NCBI RefSeq assembly: GCF_001998885.1 | Contig: NZ_CP019609.1 | Coordinates: 1,166,001-1,230,000, forward strand | DNA length: 64,000 bases | Reading direction: 5' to 3' | Origin: Vagococcus penaei | GTDB taxonomy: Bacteria; Bacillota; Bacilli; Lactobacillales; Vagococcaceae | Part shown: piece after piece, positions 35,189 through 44,022 of the stretch | Layout of the letters: the number at the start of each line of letters is the position of its first letter | Position numbering within the stretch: the first letter of the stretch is position 1 | Made by a program: the position numbers and the translations under genes | The notes under the pieces: model-generated | Seen by the model: only the letters and a program-made list of their open reading frames with translations | What the model was told of the DNA's origin: nothing | Database searches by the model: none

Positions 35189-37732
35189 TTACAGTTGCTC
35201 AAGCATTGTTCGACTAATAATTTCATCTTGAACGTCTTTACATAACTCAACAAAGAATGCACTATAACCAGCAACCCGAACAATTAAATCACGGTATTGC
35301 TCAGGATTCTTTTGAGCCGCAATCAACGTATCGTTATCTAAATAGTTAAATTGCATTTCACCGTTACCCAAATGGCAAGATGTACGTAGTAACGTAATTA
35401 AACTTTCTTCACCTTGCGGTGTATCTAATAATCCTGACATAATCTTAAAGTTATGAACCATACCAATATTCATGCTATCATTTGACATTTTAGAAACCGA
35501 TTTAATAATCGCTGTTGGTCCTTTAAAGTCAGCACCTTGTGTTGGGCTGATTCCGTCAGATAACGGTGTCCATGCACGACGACCATTAGCAGTTGCTCCA
35601 GTTAATTGACCAAATGGTGTGTTGTTTGAAATTGATAATGTTCCATGACTTAATACTGAATATAATGTGCGATATTTACGATGTTCTGCTTCAGTAAAGT
35701 TAACTAAATCTGCAGCAATTAAATCAGCATAATCGTCATCATTTCCATATTTCGGTGCATTTAAGCAGTCAATTCGAATCTGTTCATAGCCTTCAAAGTC
35801 AGCTTTTAATGCTTCATTTAATTCTGCTAATGTATATTTTTTATCATCAAAGACTAATTTTTTGATTGCTGCCATTGAATCAGCATAAGTTGCTAAACCA
35901 GACCAGATGACACCAGGTCCAAAGTTATACATTGCACCACCAGCTGAAACGTCACGACCTTTTTCCATACAACCTTCGTACATTACTGACATCAACGGTT
36001 TCGGTGCTAAATCACGGTGAATTCTTTGTGAAATAACAGTCGCAACACTTGTCCATTTAGTAATGTATTTAATTTGTTCTTTAACAGCTTCTTCAAATTG
36101 TTCATAGGTCTTGAAGCTAGACAAGTCACCTGTATTTGGACAAACTTGTTTTCCATAAGATAATGGAACACCTTGATTTAAAACAAGTTCAATACAGATT
36201 GGCCATTGAGTATAACCCGTGGATGTCCATTGATATAGACGACCTGATTTTTGTGGTTCCACACAGCCCATTAAACAATAGTCACGTGCATCTTCAATTG
36301 ATACACCTTTAGCTAACATCATCTTGATGTGTGTATCATCAAAGTGACAAGCTGGGAATCCCATACCGGCACGAACCACATCGACAATTTTTTTCAAATA
36401 TTCACGTGGTGATTTATTATGAATTCGACAAGCTAATGATGGTTGATAAATTTTCACATGACGAACAGCATCCATTAATAAATACGTTAAGTCATTCGTT
36501 GCATCACGTCCATCACGTGTTACCCCACCAACGCACATGTTGACAAATGGCTGATAACCCGCAAAGAATTTTGAACCACCCTCACTAGTAATCCACATCA
36601 TCTCTGACATCTTAATCAGCATACAACCCGCTAATTCAAATGCTTCAAATTGATTTAAGCGACCCGCTTTCATGTCTGCTTCGTAATATGGATACATGTA
36701 TTGATCGACACGTCCAATTGACATTCCAGTTTGATTTTCTTCTACTACTAATAGTGATTCAATTGTCCAAACAGCTTGAATTGCTTCCCAGAATGTTTCT
36801 GGTTTATGTTTCGGTACACGTGCATTGATTTCAGAAATTTTTTCTAATTCTGCTTTGCGCTTTGGATTGGTTTCTTTACGTGCTAATTCGGCAGCATAAT
36901 CAGATAAACGTTGCGCATAAATCATGACACCTTCTGTTGTATCAATAATTGATTTGTAGAAATAAATTTTTTCAATATCTTCTGGGTTTTCATAATCTAA
37001 CGTTTTTAAATGCTCTTTTGCTTCATTTTGAATATCAAGCATCCCTTTTTTCATTAGGATAACGTCATAACCCGGGTTAGAGTCACCACCACCATTGATT
37101 TGGTGATATGAACAGTCAGAAACAAATGATTCACCAGATAACTCCCAAACACCAGCTTCACGATACTGGTCTTCACAGTACTCATCTACTGATTTACCTT
37201 CCCAGTAAGGGAATAATTCTTCACGCATGATCCGTTTATCTTCATCTGAAATATAAAATGGGTCTTGTGAGCGACTATCAATCGTATCAATTTCATCAAC
37301 CATCCAACGCCAAGCAATATCTGGAGAGAAAGCACCCGCACGTGGCGCACCATTTGGAGCACCAACGATTAATTCATTGTCTTGAATAACTAGTGGAGCT
37401 GTCTCACAGCAATATTTAAAACATTTTGCTCGTAAAACGCTTTTTGGCATACCAGGATTTTCTTTAGCAATTTTCGTAATCGCACGAGCCCGGTGAGTCG
37501 TAATTGACGGGACATGTGTCAAGTAAATATCTTTCAAAGCTTTTAAACGTGGCGTAATCCCATCAGGAATGTCCACTGGATCACTACTTGTTTTAACGCT
37601 GATTGTGCCTTTTTCTTCGCCTTCAATTTCTTTGGTTACTGAGCTAAACATTTTCATTAATGTTGCTCTTTCTTCAGGACTTAACTCCTTTGTTGCTTCT
37701 GCTAACTTATCTGAAAACTCTCTTAAATCCAT
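35189..37732 (-). CDS. cutC: Choline trimethylamine-lyase CutC (glycyl radical enzyme)
   Basis: It cleaves choline to trimethylamine and acetaldehyde. 847 residues. Every active-site residue described for Desulfovibrio alaskensis CutC is present one position later: Tyr209, Asp217, Phe396, Cys490, Glu492 ([11 protein letters not shown]) and Thr503 ([10 protein letters not shown]). The radical glycine is Gly822 in RVAGYSAFF. The length matches the short, GRM1 form, not the N-terminally extended form of Klebsiella. The first 35 residues ([20 protein letters not shown]) form helices that may serve for packing. Glycerol or propanediol dehydratases of the same superfamily lack the [14 protein letters not shown] pair. 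Confidence 0.96.
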   Translation of the reverse strand: MDLREFSDKLAEATKELSPEERATLMKMFSSVTKEIEGEEKGTISVKTSSDPVDIPDGITPRLKALKDIYLTHVPSITTHRARAITKIAKENPGMPKSVLRAKCFKYCCETAPLVIQDNELIVGAPNGAPRAGAFSPDIAWRWMVDEIDTIDSRSQDPFYISDEDKRIMREELFPYWEGKSVDEYCEDQYREAGVWELSGESFVSDCSYHQINGGGDSNPGYDVILMKKGMLDIQNEAKEHLKTLDYENPEDIEKIYFYKSIIDTTEGVMIYAQRLSDYAAELARKETNPKRKAELEKISEINARVPKHKPETFWEAIQAVWTIESLLVVEENQTGMSIGRVDQYMYPYYEADMKAGRLNQFEAFELAGCMLIKMSEMMWITSEGGSKFFAGYQPFVNMCVGGVTRDGRDATNDLTYLLMDAVRHVKIYQPSLACRIHNKSPREYLKKIVDVVRAGMGFPACHFDDTHIKMMLAKGVSIEDARDYCLMGCVEPQKSGRLYQWTSTGYTQWPICIELVLNQGVPLSYGKQVCPNTGDLSSFKTYEQFEEAVKEQIKYITKWTSVATVISQRIHRDLAPKPLMSVMYEGCMEKGRDVSAGGAMYNFGPGVIWSGLATYADSMAAIKKLVFDDKKYTLAELNEALKADFEGYEQIRIDCLNAPKYGNDDDYADLIAADLVNFTEAEHRKYRTLYSVLSHGTLSISNNTPFGQLTGATANGRRAWTPLSDGISPTQGADFKGPTAIIKSVSKMSNDSMNIGMVHNFKIMSGLLDTPQGEESLITLLRTSCHLGNGEMQFNYLDNDTLIAAQKNPEQYRDLIVRVAGYSAFFVELCKDVQDEIISRTMLEQL

Positions 37733-37759
37733 TTAACTCCCTCACTTTATCTTCTCGTT

Positions 37760-39205
37760 TTATTTTGCTAATTCTTTTAACATTTTAATTAGACCATCGA
37801 TTGTTGGTTCTTGGGGTATAGTTGTTGAAGCTGATTTTGTTGTCACATTTGGTGCTGCTTTCTCATAACCAATTTGACGGATATACGTCAACTCTTTTGG
37901 TGTGATATTTTTAGCTGTCACCCCGTGACCGATAGTCAAGCCACCTAAAATGACGGTCATATTTAAGTTTGAACCCAATCCCATACTGGCAAATGTCGCT
38001 GGAGCATTAACTAAAACGCGAGCAACCGGTTTCTTAAGAGCAAACTCTTCGATGACATCCTCATTTTTTGAGTGAATAACCAGGCTATGGCCATTGCGCT
38101 TTTCTTTTAGTAATTCCAAGCACTTTTCACAAGCTCTGAGCCAATCGGGTTCTAAATAGAATACTAAAATCGGAAATTTTAATTCATCAGTATAAGGATT
38201 TTCGGTTAGGATATAATTTTGCTCTGATACTAAAAGCTTTGTTGTTGCTGGGACAGTCATACCTGCGCGAAAAGCCAAATTTACTGCTGATTGACCAACA
38301 ACTTCTGAACAACCTTCTGTGCCATAAGGCTTCATCAGTTCTAACAACTTAACCTCATCTTCTTGAGTCATGAAGTAAGCGCCCTGCCTAATTAATTCTT
38401 CTTTAACTTGTTGAGCAATCAGGGCTTCAGTAATCAAATATTGCTCAGCTCCTGCTAAAATCCCGTTATCAAAAGAACGACTAGTCACGATTTGCTGGCA
38501 AGCTTGCTGTATGTTCGCTGTTTTTTCAATAAACACCGGTGTTGATCCTGTACCGCCATAAAATATTGGTTTACTGTTTTTAAGGGGTGTGTCAGTATAA
38601 TTTAAATTTCCAATATTGATCACAGCAGCTGTTTGAGGATGATCTAATAATGTTAAAACACCTTCGTCGGATAAGTGCGACACACAACTTACACTACCTC
38701 TAGGTAAGCCGTTTTCTTCTACCAGTCTTTCCAAATAACTTAAAATATCTTGCGTAGCCGATAAAGCCCGTTTATGTGGAACGACAACACACGCATTCCC
38801 TGTTTTTAGACAGGTTAAAATTGAAAATATAGCGTTTACAATCGTATTCTCAGCTGGTAATAAGATAACTGTTATACCTAGTGGGACACCAATTTCTAAT
38901 ACCTTGCCATCTGTGCCATATGTTAAAATACCAACATACGTTTCTGGTAAATAATCTTCTGAAAAGCTTGTCAATACACGGTTTAACAATGTACTTTCAT
39001 CTATTAGATTGCCATACTTTGATTCTTGTACTGCTTTCTCTAAAAAAGTTGGCCCTATTTTTGTTAGTTCCTGAATAGCAACTCCGGTCACACGATCTAA
39101 TAGTGACTGAGGATATTCTAGTAACATCGTTTGAGCCACACTGGCTTGTTCAATTAAAATTCTAGCTTCTTGAATGGATTGTAAATCCTTGTCGATAAAC
39201 GACAT
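37760..39205 (-). CDS. EutE/PduP-like aldehyde dehydrogenase homologue lacking the catalytic cysteine
   Basis: 481 residues, ATG 39205 behind gaggagg. It aligns end to end with the active dehydrogenase at 27395-28960, including the N-terminal packing-type helix (DKDLQSIQEAR) shared by both. At the active site the active enzyme has FDNGTICASEQ and this one has FDNGILAGAEQ, so Cys251 is Ala251. It should not form the thioester and is predicted to be inactive as a dehydrogenase. Possible roles are a structural partner or scaffold for the active subunit. It is located just downstream of three shell genes and upstream of cutC, so it is expressed with the core enzyme. Confidence 0.88.
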   Translation of the reverse strand: MSFIDKDLQSIQEARILIEQASVAQTMLLEYPQSLLDRVTGVAIQELTKIGPTFLEKAVQESKYGNLIDESTLLNRVLTSFSEDYLPETYVGILTYGTDGKVLEIGVPLGITVILLPAENTIVNAIFSILTCLKTGNACVVVPHKRALSATQDILSYLERLVEENGLPRGSVSCVSHLSDEGVLTLLDHPQTAAVINIGNLNYTDTPLKNSKPIFYGGTGSTPVFIEKTANIQQACQQIVTSRSFDNGILAGAEQYLITEALIAQQVKEELIRQGAYFMTQEDEVKLLELMKPYGTEGCSEVVGQSAVNLAFRAGMTVPATTKLLVSEQNYILTENPYTDELKFPILVFYLEPDWLRACEKCLELLKEKRNGHSLVIHSKNEDVIEEFALKKPVARVLVNAPATFASMGLGSNLNMTVILGGLTIGHGVTAKNITPKELTYIRQIGYEKAAPNVTTKSASTTIPQEPTIDGLIKMLKELAK

Positions 39206-39526
39206 CTATATCACTTCCTCCTCGTTTGGCAACAAGACATCTAATGAATAGCGACCCACAACTTTGCTTAAATCTTCATGTGGACTAGCAATCACAACTG
39301 AGCTATACACTTCAGCACCCATCGCTTCAACAGCTTTCACACCTGCGTCAACAGCTGCCTGACAAGCAGCGACATCGCCACGTACAATAACTGAAATATA
39401 ACCCGATGCAACATTTTCATAACCCAAAACTTCAACATCTGCAGATTTACACATAGCATCTGCGGCTTCTAGTACAAAGACTAATCCAAAGGTTTCGATT
39501 GCTCCAATTGCTTCGTATCTTTCCAT
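39206..39526 (-). CDS. BMC-H shell protein
   Basis: 106 residues, single BMC domain (AIGAIETFGLVFVLEAADAMCK; VRGDVAACQAAVDAGVKAVE) with a short C-terminal extension (HEDLSKVVGRYSLDVLLP). Its stop overlaps the ribosome binding region of the aldehyde dehydrogenase homologue. The pore-region residues (NVASGY) differ from those of the other BMC-H proteins here, which may give a distinct pore. Confidence 0.92.
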   Translation of the reverse strand: MERYEAIGAIETFGLVFVLEAADAMCKSADVEVLGYENVASGYISVIVRGDVAACQAAVDAGVKAVEAMGAEVYSSVVIASPHEDLSKVVGRYSLDVLLPNEEEVI

Positions 39527-39550
39527 GACTTTTCTCTCCTCATTCCTCTT

Positions 39551-39847
39551 TTATAAGTCAATATCGTGAACAGATACAATATTTCCAACAGCAGCGATAG
39601 GTCGCGGCATAACATTGAATGCTGTTACTTTTCCAATTTTTTCTGCAGCTAAAACACCAGCTTCTACTGACGATTTTACGGCTGCAACGTCGCCTTTAAT
39701 CATAATTGTTACTAATGTCGAACCGACATTTTCATAAGATATTAATTCCACATTAGCAGCTTTTAACATCTCATCAGCTGCTTTGAGTGCAGGTACTAAT
39801 CCTAATGTTTCAACAAGACCTAACGCTTCATTTCCATGATATCTCAT
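39551..39847 (-). CDS. BMC-H shell protein
   Basis: 98 residues with a single BMC domain (EALGLVETLGLVPALKAADEML; IKGDVAAVKSSVEAGVLAAE). The pore-region segment NVGSTLV differs from the GGG type found in the first and last genes of the operon. C-terminus PRPIAAVGNIVSVHDIDL. Confidence 0.92.
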   Translation of the reverse strand: MRYHGNEALGLVETLGLVPALKAADEMLKAANVELISYENVGSTLVTIMIKGDVAAVKSSVEAGVLAAEKIGKVTAFNVMPRPIAAVGNIVSVHDIDL

Positions 39848-39860
39848 CTCTTAACCTCCA

Positions 39861-40145
39861 TTACGCCATTCTGAATTTTGATGGCACATATTTTTCAACT
39901 GCTACTTGACCATCTTCTGTAATTTCATATGTTAAAACTAAATTATCTGCTTGATCAACTTCATACTTTAATAAAGAAACGTAACCATTTGCCTCTAAAG
40001 CCATTAAATGGTCTAAATATAATGGATATGTAAATTGAGCCTCTGAACCATAATCAGGACGTAAGTAATCCATCACTTCATTAACACTTGCACAATCTAC
40101 TTGGCTCATATAATTCAATACTGCCATACGACTTGGTAATAACAT
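39861..40145 (-). CDS. Small winged-helix-like protein of cut locus
   Basis: 94 residues. The pattern of three helices followed by a beta hairpin (LNYMSQVDCASVNEVMDYL; LDHLMALEANGYVSLLKYE; LTYEITEDGQVAVEKY) looks like a winged-helix fold similar to PadR/MarR-type modules, without an additional domain. It could be a local regulator or an assembly factor. I do not recognise a named family. It lies between the transporter and the shell genes. Confidence 0.6.
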   Translation of the reverse strand: MLLPSRMAVLNYMSQVDCASVNEVMDYLRPDYGSEAQFTYPLYLDHLMALEANGYVSLLKYEVDQADNLVLTYEITEDGQVAVEKYVPSKFRMA

Positions 40146-40148
40146 GGT

Positions 40149-41168
40149 TTACTCTCCTTTCTTCAGTAAATCAAGTGGATTCATGGTTACAATAATTGCA
40201 CCACATACAATTACAATTGAGCCAATTACAATTGTTGCAGTCAACGTTTGACCTAAGAATAAAACACTAAATAGAACGCCCCAGAAAGCATAAGTAACAT
40301 TCAGTGACATACCAATCGCACAACCAACCATTGAATTTGCTTTATACCAACTAACAAATGAAACTGCTGCACTTAAACCTGATAAAGCCAACCAAATTAA
40401 TGGATTAACAGCTGAAATTGTTTCTGTGAATAATGGAAACTGTTTAAATAAAACAATAATAATTAATAATGTCACAACACCTGAAATAAGTTCACGTAAA
40501 TTTACAGCAACGTCAGTATCAATCATTGCGCCACCAAAGCTTGAAAATACACCTTCTAGTCCCCAGCCAACAGCAGCAATCAAGGCACAAATAATCCCTA
40601 ACGTGAAGTTTGGTGCGCCTTCTGGTTTCACAAAATTAATGACAATCGCGCCCATCACACACAATACCATTCCGAATACTACGCGTTTAGTTGGTTTTTG
40701 TTTTAGAAAAATCCAAGCAAACAAGGCACCAAACAGACTACAGGTTGCCGAAATTGGAATCGCATAGGCCCCAGCTAAAGCTAACCCAATTAAATAAGCC
40801 CCATTGGCGATTGGTCCACCTAGTAAAAATCCAATAACTAACATCTGACCTGGCTTGGTTTGCAGTGTTCGTCCTAATTCTTTTAGACGACCCTTCTTCC
40901 AGTTATAGGCCAACAACCAGATACCAGCAAATAAATCGTTAAATCCTGAACATATAAATGGAGCTGATAAAATTCCAATCGCGCTAACTAAGGGATTGTA
41001 TCCACTCGCAACAACCACTAACGTTGAATAAATTCCATAAGTTAAACCAGACATCAGTCCATTGGTAATACCAACCGCTTTGAACTTTTTGGTTACCGCT
41101 TTCATTTTAGAGTCGGCTGAACTTAAAGGTACTGATTGATTTGATACAACTGATTTTTGACTATCCAT
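40149..41168 (-). CDS. EamA/DMT-superfamily transporter of the cut operon
   Basis: 339 residues with about ten membrane helices, in two internally similar halves of the drug/metabolite transporter type. The fold resembles GlcU/RhaT-like EamA permeases (LVSAIGILSAPFICSGFND; GPIANGAYLIGLALAGAYAIPISATCSLFGALFAW split in the N-terminal half). D. alaskensis cut loci contain an EmrE-like small transporter at a similar place. The substrate is probably choline inward or trimethylamine outward, but this is inference from context. Second gene of the operon. Confidence 0.85.
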   Translation of the reverse strand: MDSQKSVVSNQSVPLSSADSKMKAVTKKFKAVGITNGLMSGLTYGIYSTLVVVASGYNPLVSAIGILSAPFICSGFNDLFAGIWLLAYNWKKGRLKELGRTLQTKPGQMLVIGFLLGGPIANGAYLIGLALAGAYAIPISATCSLFGALFAWIFLKQKPTKRVVFGMVLCVMGAIVINFVKPEGAPNFTLGIICALIAAVGWGLEGVFSSFGGAMIDTDVAVNLRELISGVVTLLIIIVLFKQFPLFTETISAVNPLIWLALSGLSAAVSFVSWYKANSMVGCAIGMSLNVTYAFWGVLFSVLFLGQTLTATIVIGSIVIVCGAIIVTMNPLDLLKKGE

Positions 41169-41180
41169 AATGATGCTCCT

Positions 41181-41462
41181 TTACTTAGCTTTTGGCAAAA
41201 TTGTTTCCACTTCGCTATGTGGTCTTGGAATAACGTGAACTGATAATAATTCTCCTACGCGTTCTGCAGCAGCAGCACCAGCATCCGTTGCTGCTTTAAC
41301 GGCTCCAACATCTCCACGTACCATTACTGTGACTAGTCCGCCACCAATCATTTCTTTTCCAACTAAAGTAACATTTGCAGCTTTGACCATAGCATCTGCG
41401 GCTTCAACTGAACCAATTAAACCTCTTGTTTCTACCATTCCAAGTGCATCGTATTTCATCAT
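41181..41462 (-). CDS. BMC-H hexameric shell protein (PduA/EutM type), first cut gene
   Basis: 93 residues, ATG 41462 or 41459 behind aggagg. Near twin of the last gene of the operon (26370-26654). Canonical BMC domain ([36 protein letters not shown]) with [12 protein letters not shown] at the end. Being first behind the regulated promoter it should be the most abundant shell protein. Confidence 0.93.
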   Translation of the reverse strand: MMKYDALGMVETRGLIGSVEAADAMVKAANVTLVGKEMIGGGLVTVMVRGDVGAVKAATDAGAAAAERVGELLSVHVIPRPHSEVETILPKAK

Positions 41463-41522
41463 TTTTTCCTCCTAAAAATTATTATTCAGTTTTTTATCAA
41501 TTGATAGTTCAACTACAAATAA

Positions 41523-41554
41523 ATCATAATCCCTTACCTTAAAGTCAAGGTCAA
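41523..41554 (-). promoter_or_regulatory. MerR-type promoter of the cut operon
   Basis: On the minus strand TTGACC (41549-41554) and TATGAT (41523-41528) are 20 bp apart, longer than the usual 17. Inside lies the dyad ACCTT-GACTTT-AAGGT (41536-41551). A long spacer with a centred dyad is the mark of promoters remodelled by MerR activators, and the adjacent gene encodes one. The leader to the first start is about 55 nt. Confidence 0.75.
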
Positions 41555-41591
41555 CTAATTTTTGAAAAATTGTTATTAATATCACAACTAA

Positions 41592-41640
41592 AAAAATCAT
41601 TATCATTTAGCACTTGATAATGATTCTCAATTTTTTATTT
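41592..41640. repeat. 10-bp inverted repeat resembling a metal-regulator box or weak terminator
   Basis: ATCATTATCA and TGATAATGAT are separated by 9 bp and followed on the plus strand by tctcaatttttt. The arms match half-sites of Fur-type boxes (GATAATGAT). It lies upstream of the cut promoter. Confidence 0.35.
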
Positions 41641-41846
41641 AAAGTCAAACTATATTAACTTTAGTCGAATTCTTCACAAATCAATTTACAGTAGTTATTA
41701 ATTAATACCACTTACTGTTATAGTACAGATAAGTGTTTAGTTTATTTTTACATAATCAAATACCATTTAAATGTTTATTAGATTACTAAGTTAATCCTAT
41801 TTTAGCAATTAAAGCTTGCTATTCATGGTTTTTATTGTAAAATACC

Positions 41847-41870
41847 AACCTTCACCTTATGGGAAGGGTT
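41847..41870. promoter_or_regulatory. Second MerR-like dyad in the merR-cut intergenic region
   Basis: AACCTTC and GGAAGGGTT halves around CACCTTATG resemble operators of the BmrR/CueR kind. No clean -35/-10 pair brackets it, so it may be an operator-only or decayed site. The gap 41463-41922 (460 bp) holds no gene. Confidence 0.35.
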
Positions 41871-41897
41871 AGTTAAAACCTCCAAACTGTTCTATAA

Positions 41898-41936
41898 CAA
41901 AAAAAGTATTAGATCCTAAGATCTAATACTTTTTTT
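41898..41936 (-). terminator. Terminator of the MerR-family regulator gene
   Basis: AAAAAGTATTAGATC pairs with GATCTAATACTTTTT, a 15-bp perfect stem with a 4-nt loop, with T tracts on both sides. It overlaps the last codons of the regulator and may work in both directions. Confidence 0.85.
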
Positions 41937-42795
41937 CCAGATTATTTGCTTTAATTGGTATTAAAATTTCTGTGACAAAATCATTCGTCTCTTGTGTTGC
42001 CCAGTAGTCAATAACATAGCGTTCATATGATTCTTCACCACGTTCATAGCCACACTGATCCATCCATGCCAGTATTTTACTGTAAGTTTGATGTAACGTA
42101 CAATGAGGACCAACATGATAAGCACTAGCTACCATGTATCCACCAAATTCCCAACGTGGAATTTCAAAGCTTGTCGTTCCGATTGGTTCTTGCATAATAC
42201 TTACATGTTTTACGCAATCATCAAGTTTATCTTGATATGAAGGAAACCTTAAATAGACGGCACCAGTGATACAGGCGTCATGACTTTCCAAATAATTGAC
42301 CCAAGGCACATTGATTACCGACTTTTTATAATCATAGGAAAACTCTTGATCTTGATAATAAAAACTTTTTCTATCAAGGTATTTAATACTAACGTGTTCG
42401 ATTTTATTTTCAGATACCATGGACCCTTCACGAATCAGTTTTAGCCAATCTTGCACAGCAATATGACAATTTCTAATACGGCGCTCTTCTTCAGCTAATT
42501 CATCAAGTTTGGTAACGAAATTTTTTTCGTGATAAAAACACGTCCCTTTTTCTCCGACACCTGTCATTTCCTGTAATTTAAAACCCATTTGCTTATAGTA
42601 TTTAATAATCGGAATTAACATCATTGTGTCATGGTTATAATATCGGTAACCGGTTTCAGGACAAACTCTGTCGGGCTTAATGATACCTAGTTCTTCATAG
42701 AAACGTAGCGCTTTTCTTGAAACGCCACAAAACTTAGCAACTTGACCAATTGTAAACAAACTCTCTTTACATGCGCTCACAGGACTTTTTTCCAT
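41923..42795 (-). CDS. MerR-family regulator with GyrI-like effector domain, probable cut activator
   Basis: I start it at ATG 42795 (MEKSPVSACK), seven bases from the core of gtggaggg; ATG 42798 is equally possible and the longer frame to 42816 overlaps the binding site. About 290 residues. Residues 15-85 are a MerR winged helix (FTIGQVAKFCGVSRKALRFYEELGII; TGYRYYNHDTMMLIPIIKYYK). A dimerisation coil follows. Residues about 125-290 resemble GyrI/BmrR-like small-molecule domains (FGGYMVASAYHVGPH). It lies upstream of the cut operon in the same direction and that operon has a MerR-type promoter, so it most likely activates it in response to choline or a related amine (inference). Confidence 0.85.
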   Translation of the reverse strand: MEKSPVSACKESLFTIGQVAKFCGVSRKALRFYEELGIIKPDRVCPETGYRYYNHDTMMLIPIIKYYKQMGFKLQEMTGVGEKGTCFYHEKNFVTKLDELAEEERRIRNCHIAVQDWLKLIREGSMVSENKIEHVSIKYLDRKSFYYQDQEFSYDYKKSVINVPWVNYLESHDACITGAVYLRFPSYQDKLDDCVKHVSIMQEPIGTTSFEIPRWEFGGYMVASAYHVGPHCTLHQTYSKILAWMDQCGYERGEESYERYVIDYWATQETNDFVTEILIPIKANNLEKKY

Positions 42796-42901
42796 CATAA
42801 TCCCTCCACGACACACCCAAGTTCATTATGATGCTAAAATAGGCATTTTGTCAATGCTTTCACAATTATTTCACTTAACAAATCAGACCACTTAATTTAT
42901 T

Positions 42902-43384
42902 CTAAACATTAATATAGAGTGGCGCATAGTCCAAATGAGTCAAAACACGTTGGAACTCTTTAAAAGGCATGATTACAGTTTTTATATTAACATTCGGATG
43001 AAAACCAACCGTATTATTTTGGTCAATTGTCCGATCGATAACTACTGTAATTTTTTTGTCATAATCATTAGGCAGAGCGAGCGGCGTCACTGTTCCCGCA
43101 GGAACATTTAAAGCTTGTAACAGTGAGTCTTCAGAAAGAAATGATAAACGTTTTTCATTTAAGATAGCAGCAAGGTGCTTTAAATCGGCTTGTTTTTCAT
43201 CTGGCAAAATGACTAAGTAAATTCGTTGTCCCTTTTTTGATTTTAAAACTAAATTTTTCACTTGAGGACCCGGCAACTCAAAAGGCACATCTATAACAGA
43301 TGTAATTGCCGGATGCTCCACTGTCTGATAAGTCACATCTAGTTTAGTCAATAAATCGTACGCTTCTCGTTCCGTTGCGACCAT
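42902..43384 (-). CDS. ProX/YbaK-family aminoacyl-tRNA deacylase (copy 2)
   Basis: 160 residues of the single-domain prolyl-tRNA editing family (PrdX/ProXp-ala), which hydrolyses mischarged Ala-tRNA(Pro). Landmarks: EHPAITSVIDVP, VKNLVLKSKKGQRIYLVIL, PAGTVTPLALPND, NTVGFHPNVN. Start ATG 43384 behind ggaaagga. It is 26 bp downstream of a close paralogue, probably co-transcribed. Confidence 0.85.
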   Translation of the reverse strand: MVATEREAYDLLTKLDVTYQTVEHPAITSVIDVPFELPGPQVKNLVLKSKKGQRIYLVILPDEKQADLKHLAAILNEKRLSFLSEDSLLQALNVPAGTVTPLALPNDYDKKITVVIDRTIDQNNTVGFHPNVNIKTVIMPFKEFQRVLTHLDYAPLYINV

Positions 43385-43410
43385 ATTATACCTACTTCCT
43401 TTCCTAAATG

Positions 43411-43893
43411 TTATAAACGAATATAAATCGGTTCATAATCGAGATAGTCTAAAATACGCAATAGTTCTTTAAATGGCATAATCAATGTAGCCGTGTTTAC
43501 GTTAGGGTGAAAACCTACAGTATCTTCTTGGTCAATATCGCGGTCAATTACAACAGTCAATTGATGATTAGTGTCATTAGGTAAAGCAAGTGGGGTGACC
43601 GTTCCTGCTGGTACATTTAATAATTCTAGCAATGCATCCTCAGCTAAAAAAGATAGTCGTTTTTCATCTAAAAGTGTTGCCAATTTTTTTAAGTCAGCCT
43701 GTTTTTCACGTGGAAGAATAACTAAATAGATATTTTTCCCTTTTTTAGCTTTTAAAACTAAATTTTTCACTAGAGGGCTATTAAATTCATACGGCATTTC
43801 TTTGACTGATGTAATCGGTGGATGCTCAAAGGCTTTAAATTCAATCTCTAACTTGTTAATTAAATCATAGGCTTCTTGTTCTGTAGCTACCAT
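43411..43893 (-). CDS. ProX/YbaK-family aminoacyl-tRNA deacylase (copy 1)
   Basis: 160 residues, the same length and alignment as the next gene, with roughly 60-65 percent identical residues. Landmarks: EHPPITSVKEMP, VKNLVLKAKKGKNIYLVIL, PAGTVTPLALPND, DTVGFHPNVN. Start ATG 43893 behind aaaaggagcg. Tandem duplication suggests that one copy has shifted substrate (for example another tRNA or a free aminoacyl ester). Confidence 0.85.
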   Translation of the reverse strand: MVATEQEAYDLINKLEIEFKAFEHPPITSVKEMPYEFNSPLVKNLVLKAKKGKNIYLVILPREKQADLKKLATLLDEKRLSFLAEDALLELLNVPAGTVTPLALPNDTNHQLTVVIDRDIDQEDTVGFHPNVNTATLIMPFKELLRILDYLDYEPIYIRL

Positions 43894-43949
43894 TATTTAA
43901 CGCTCCTTTTAAAATAGTTAATTGTCTTTATCATAATATATGGCTAACA

Positions 43950-43978
43950 AAAAAACTAGCCAAAAACTGGCTAGTTTG
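43950..43978 (-). terminator. Terminator of the dus gene
   Basis: Minus strand AACTAGCCA-GTTTT-TGGCTAGTT followed by a T tract. Confidence 0.85.
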
Positions 43979-44022
43979 TCTAATTATCACTTACAAAATT
44001 GAAACTTTTTACTATTATAAAT

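Noticed and set aside
35189-37732. Glycerol/propanediol dehydratase or pyruvate formate-lyase assignment
   Set aside because: The CVEPQ and TSTGYTQWP motifs and the positions of Asp217, Phe396 and Thr503 match choline TMA-lyase.
41592-41640. Fur box controlling the cut operon
   Set aside because: Arms resemble half-sites, but the site is about 40-85 bp upstream of the -35 and can equally be a simple hairpin; kept only as a low-confidence repeat.
26370-42795. Ethanolamine or B12-dependent propanediol microcompartment
   Set aside because: No EutBC or PduCDE; the core enzyme is a glycyl radical protein with the full CutC choline site, and Eut-named parts are shared shell or accessory proteins.
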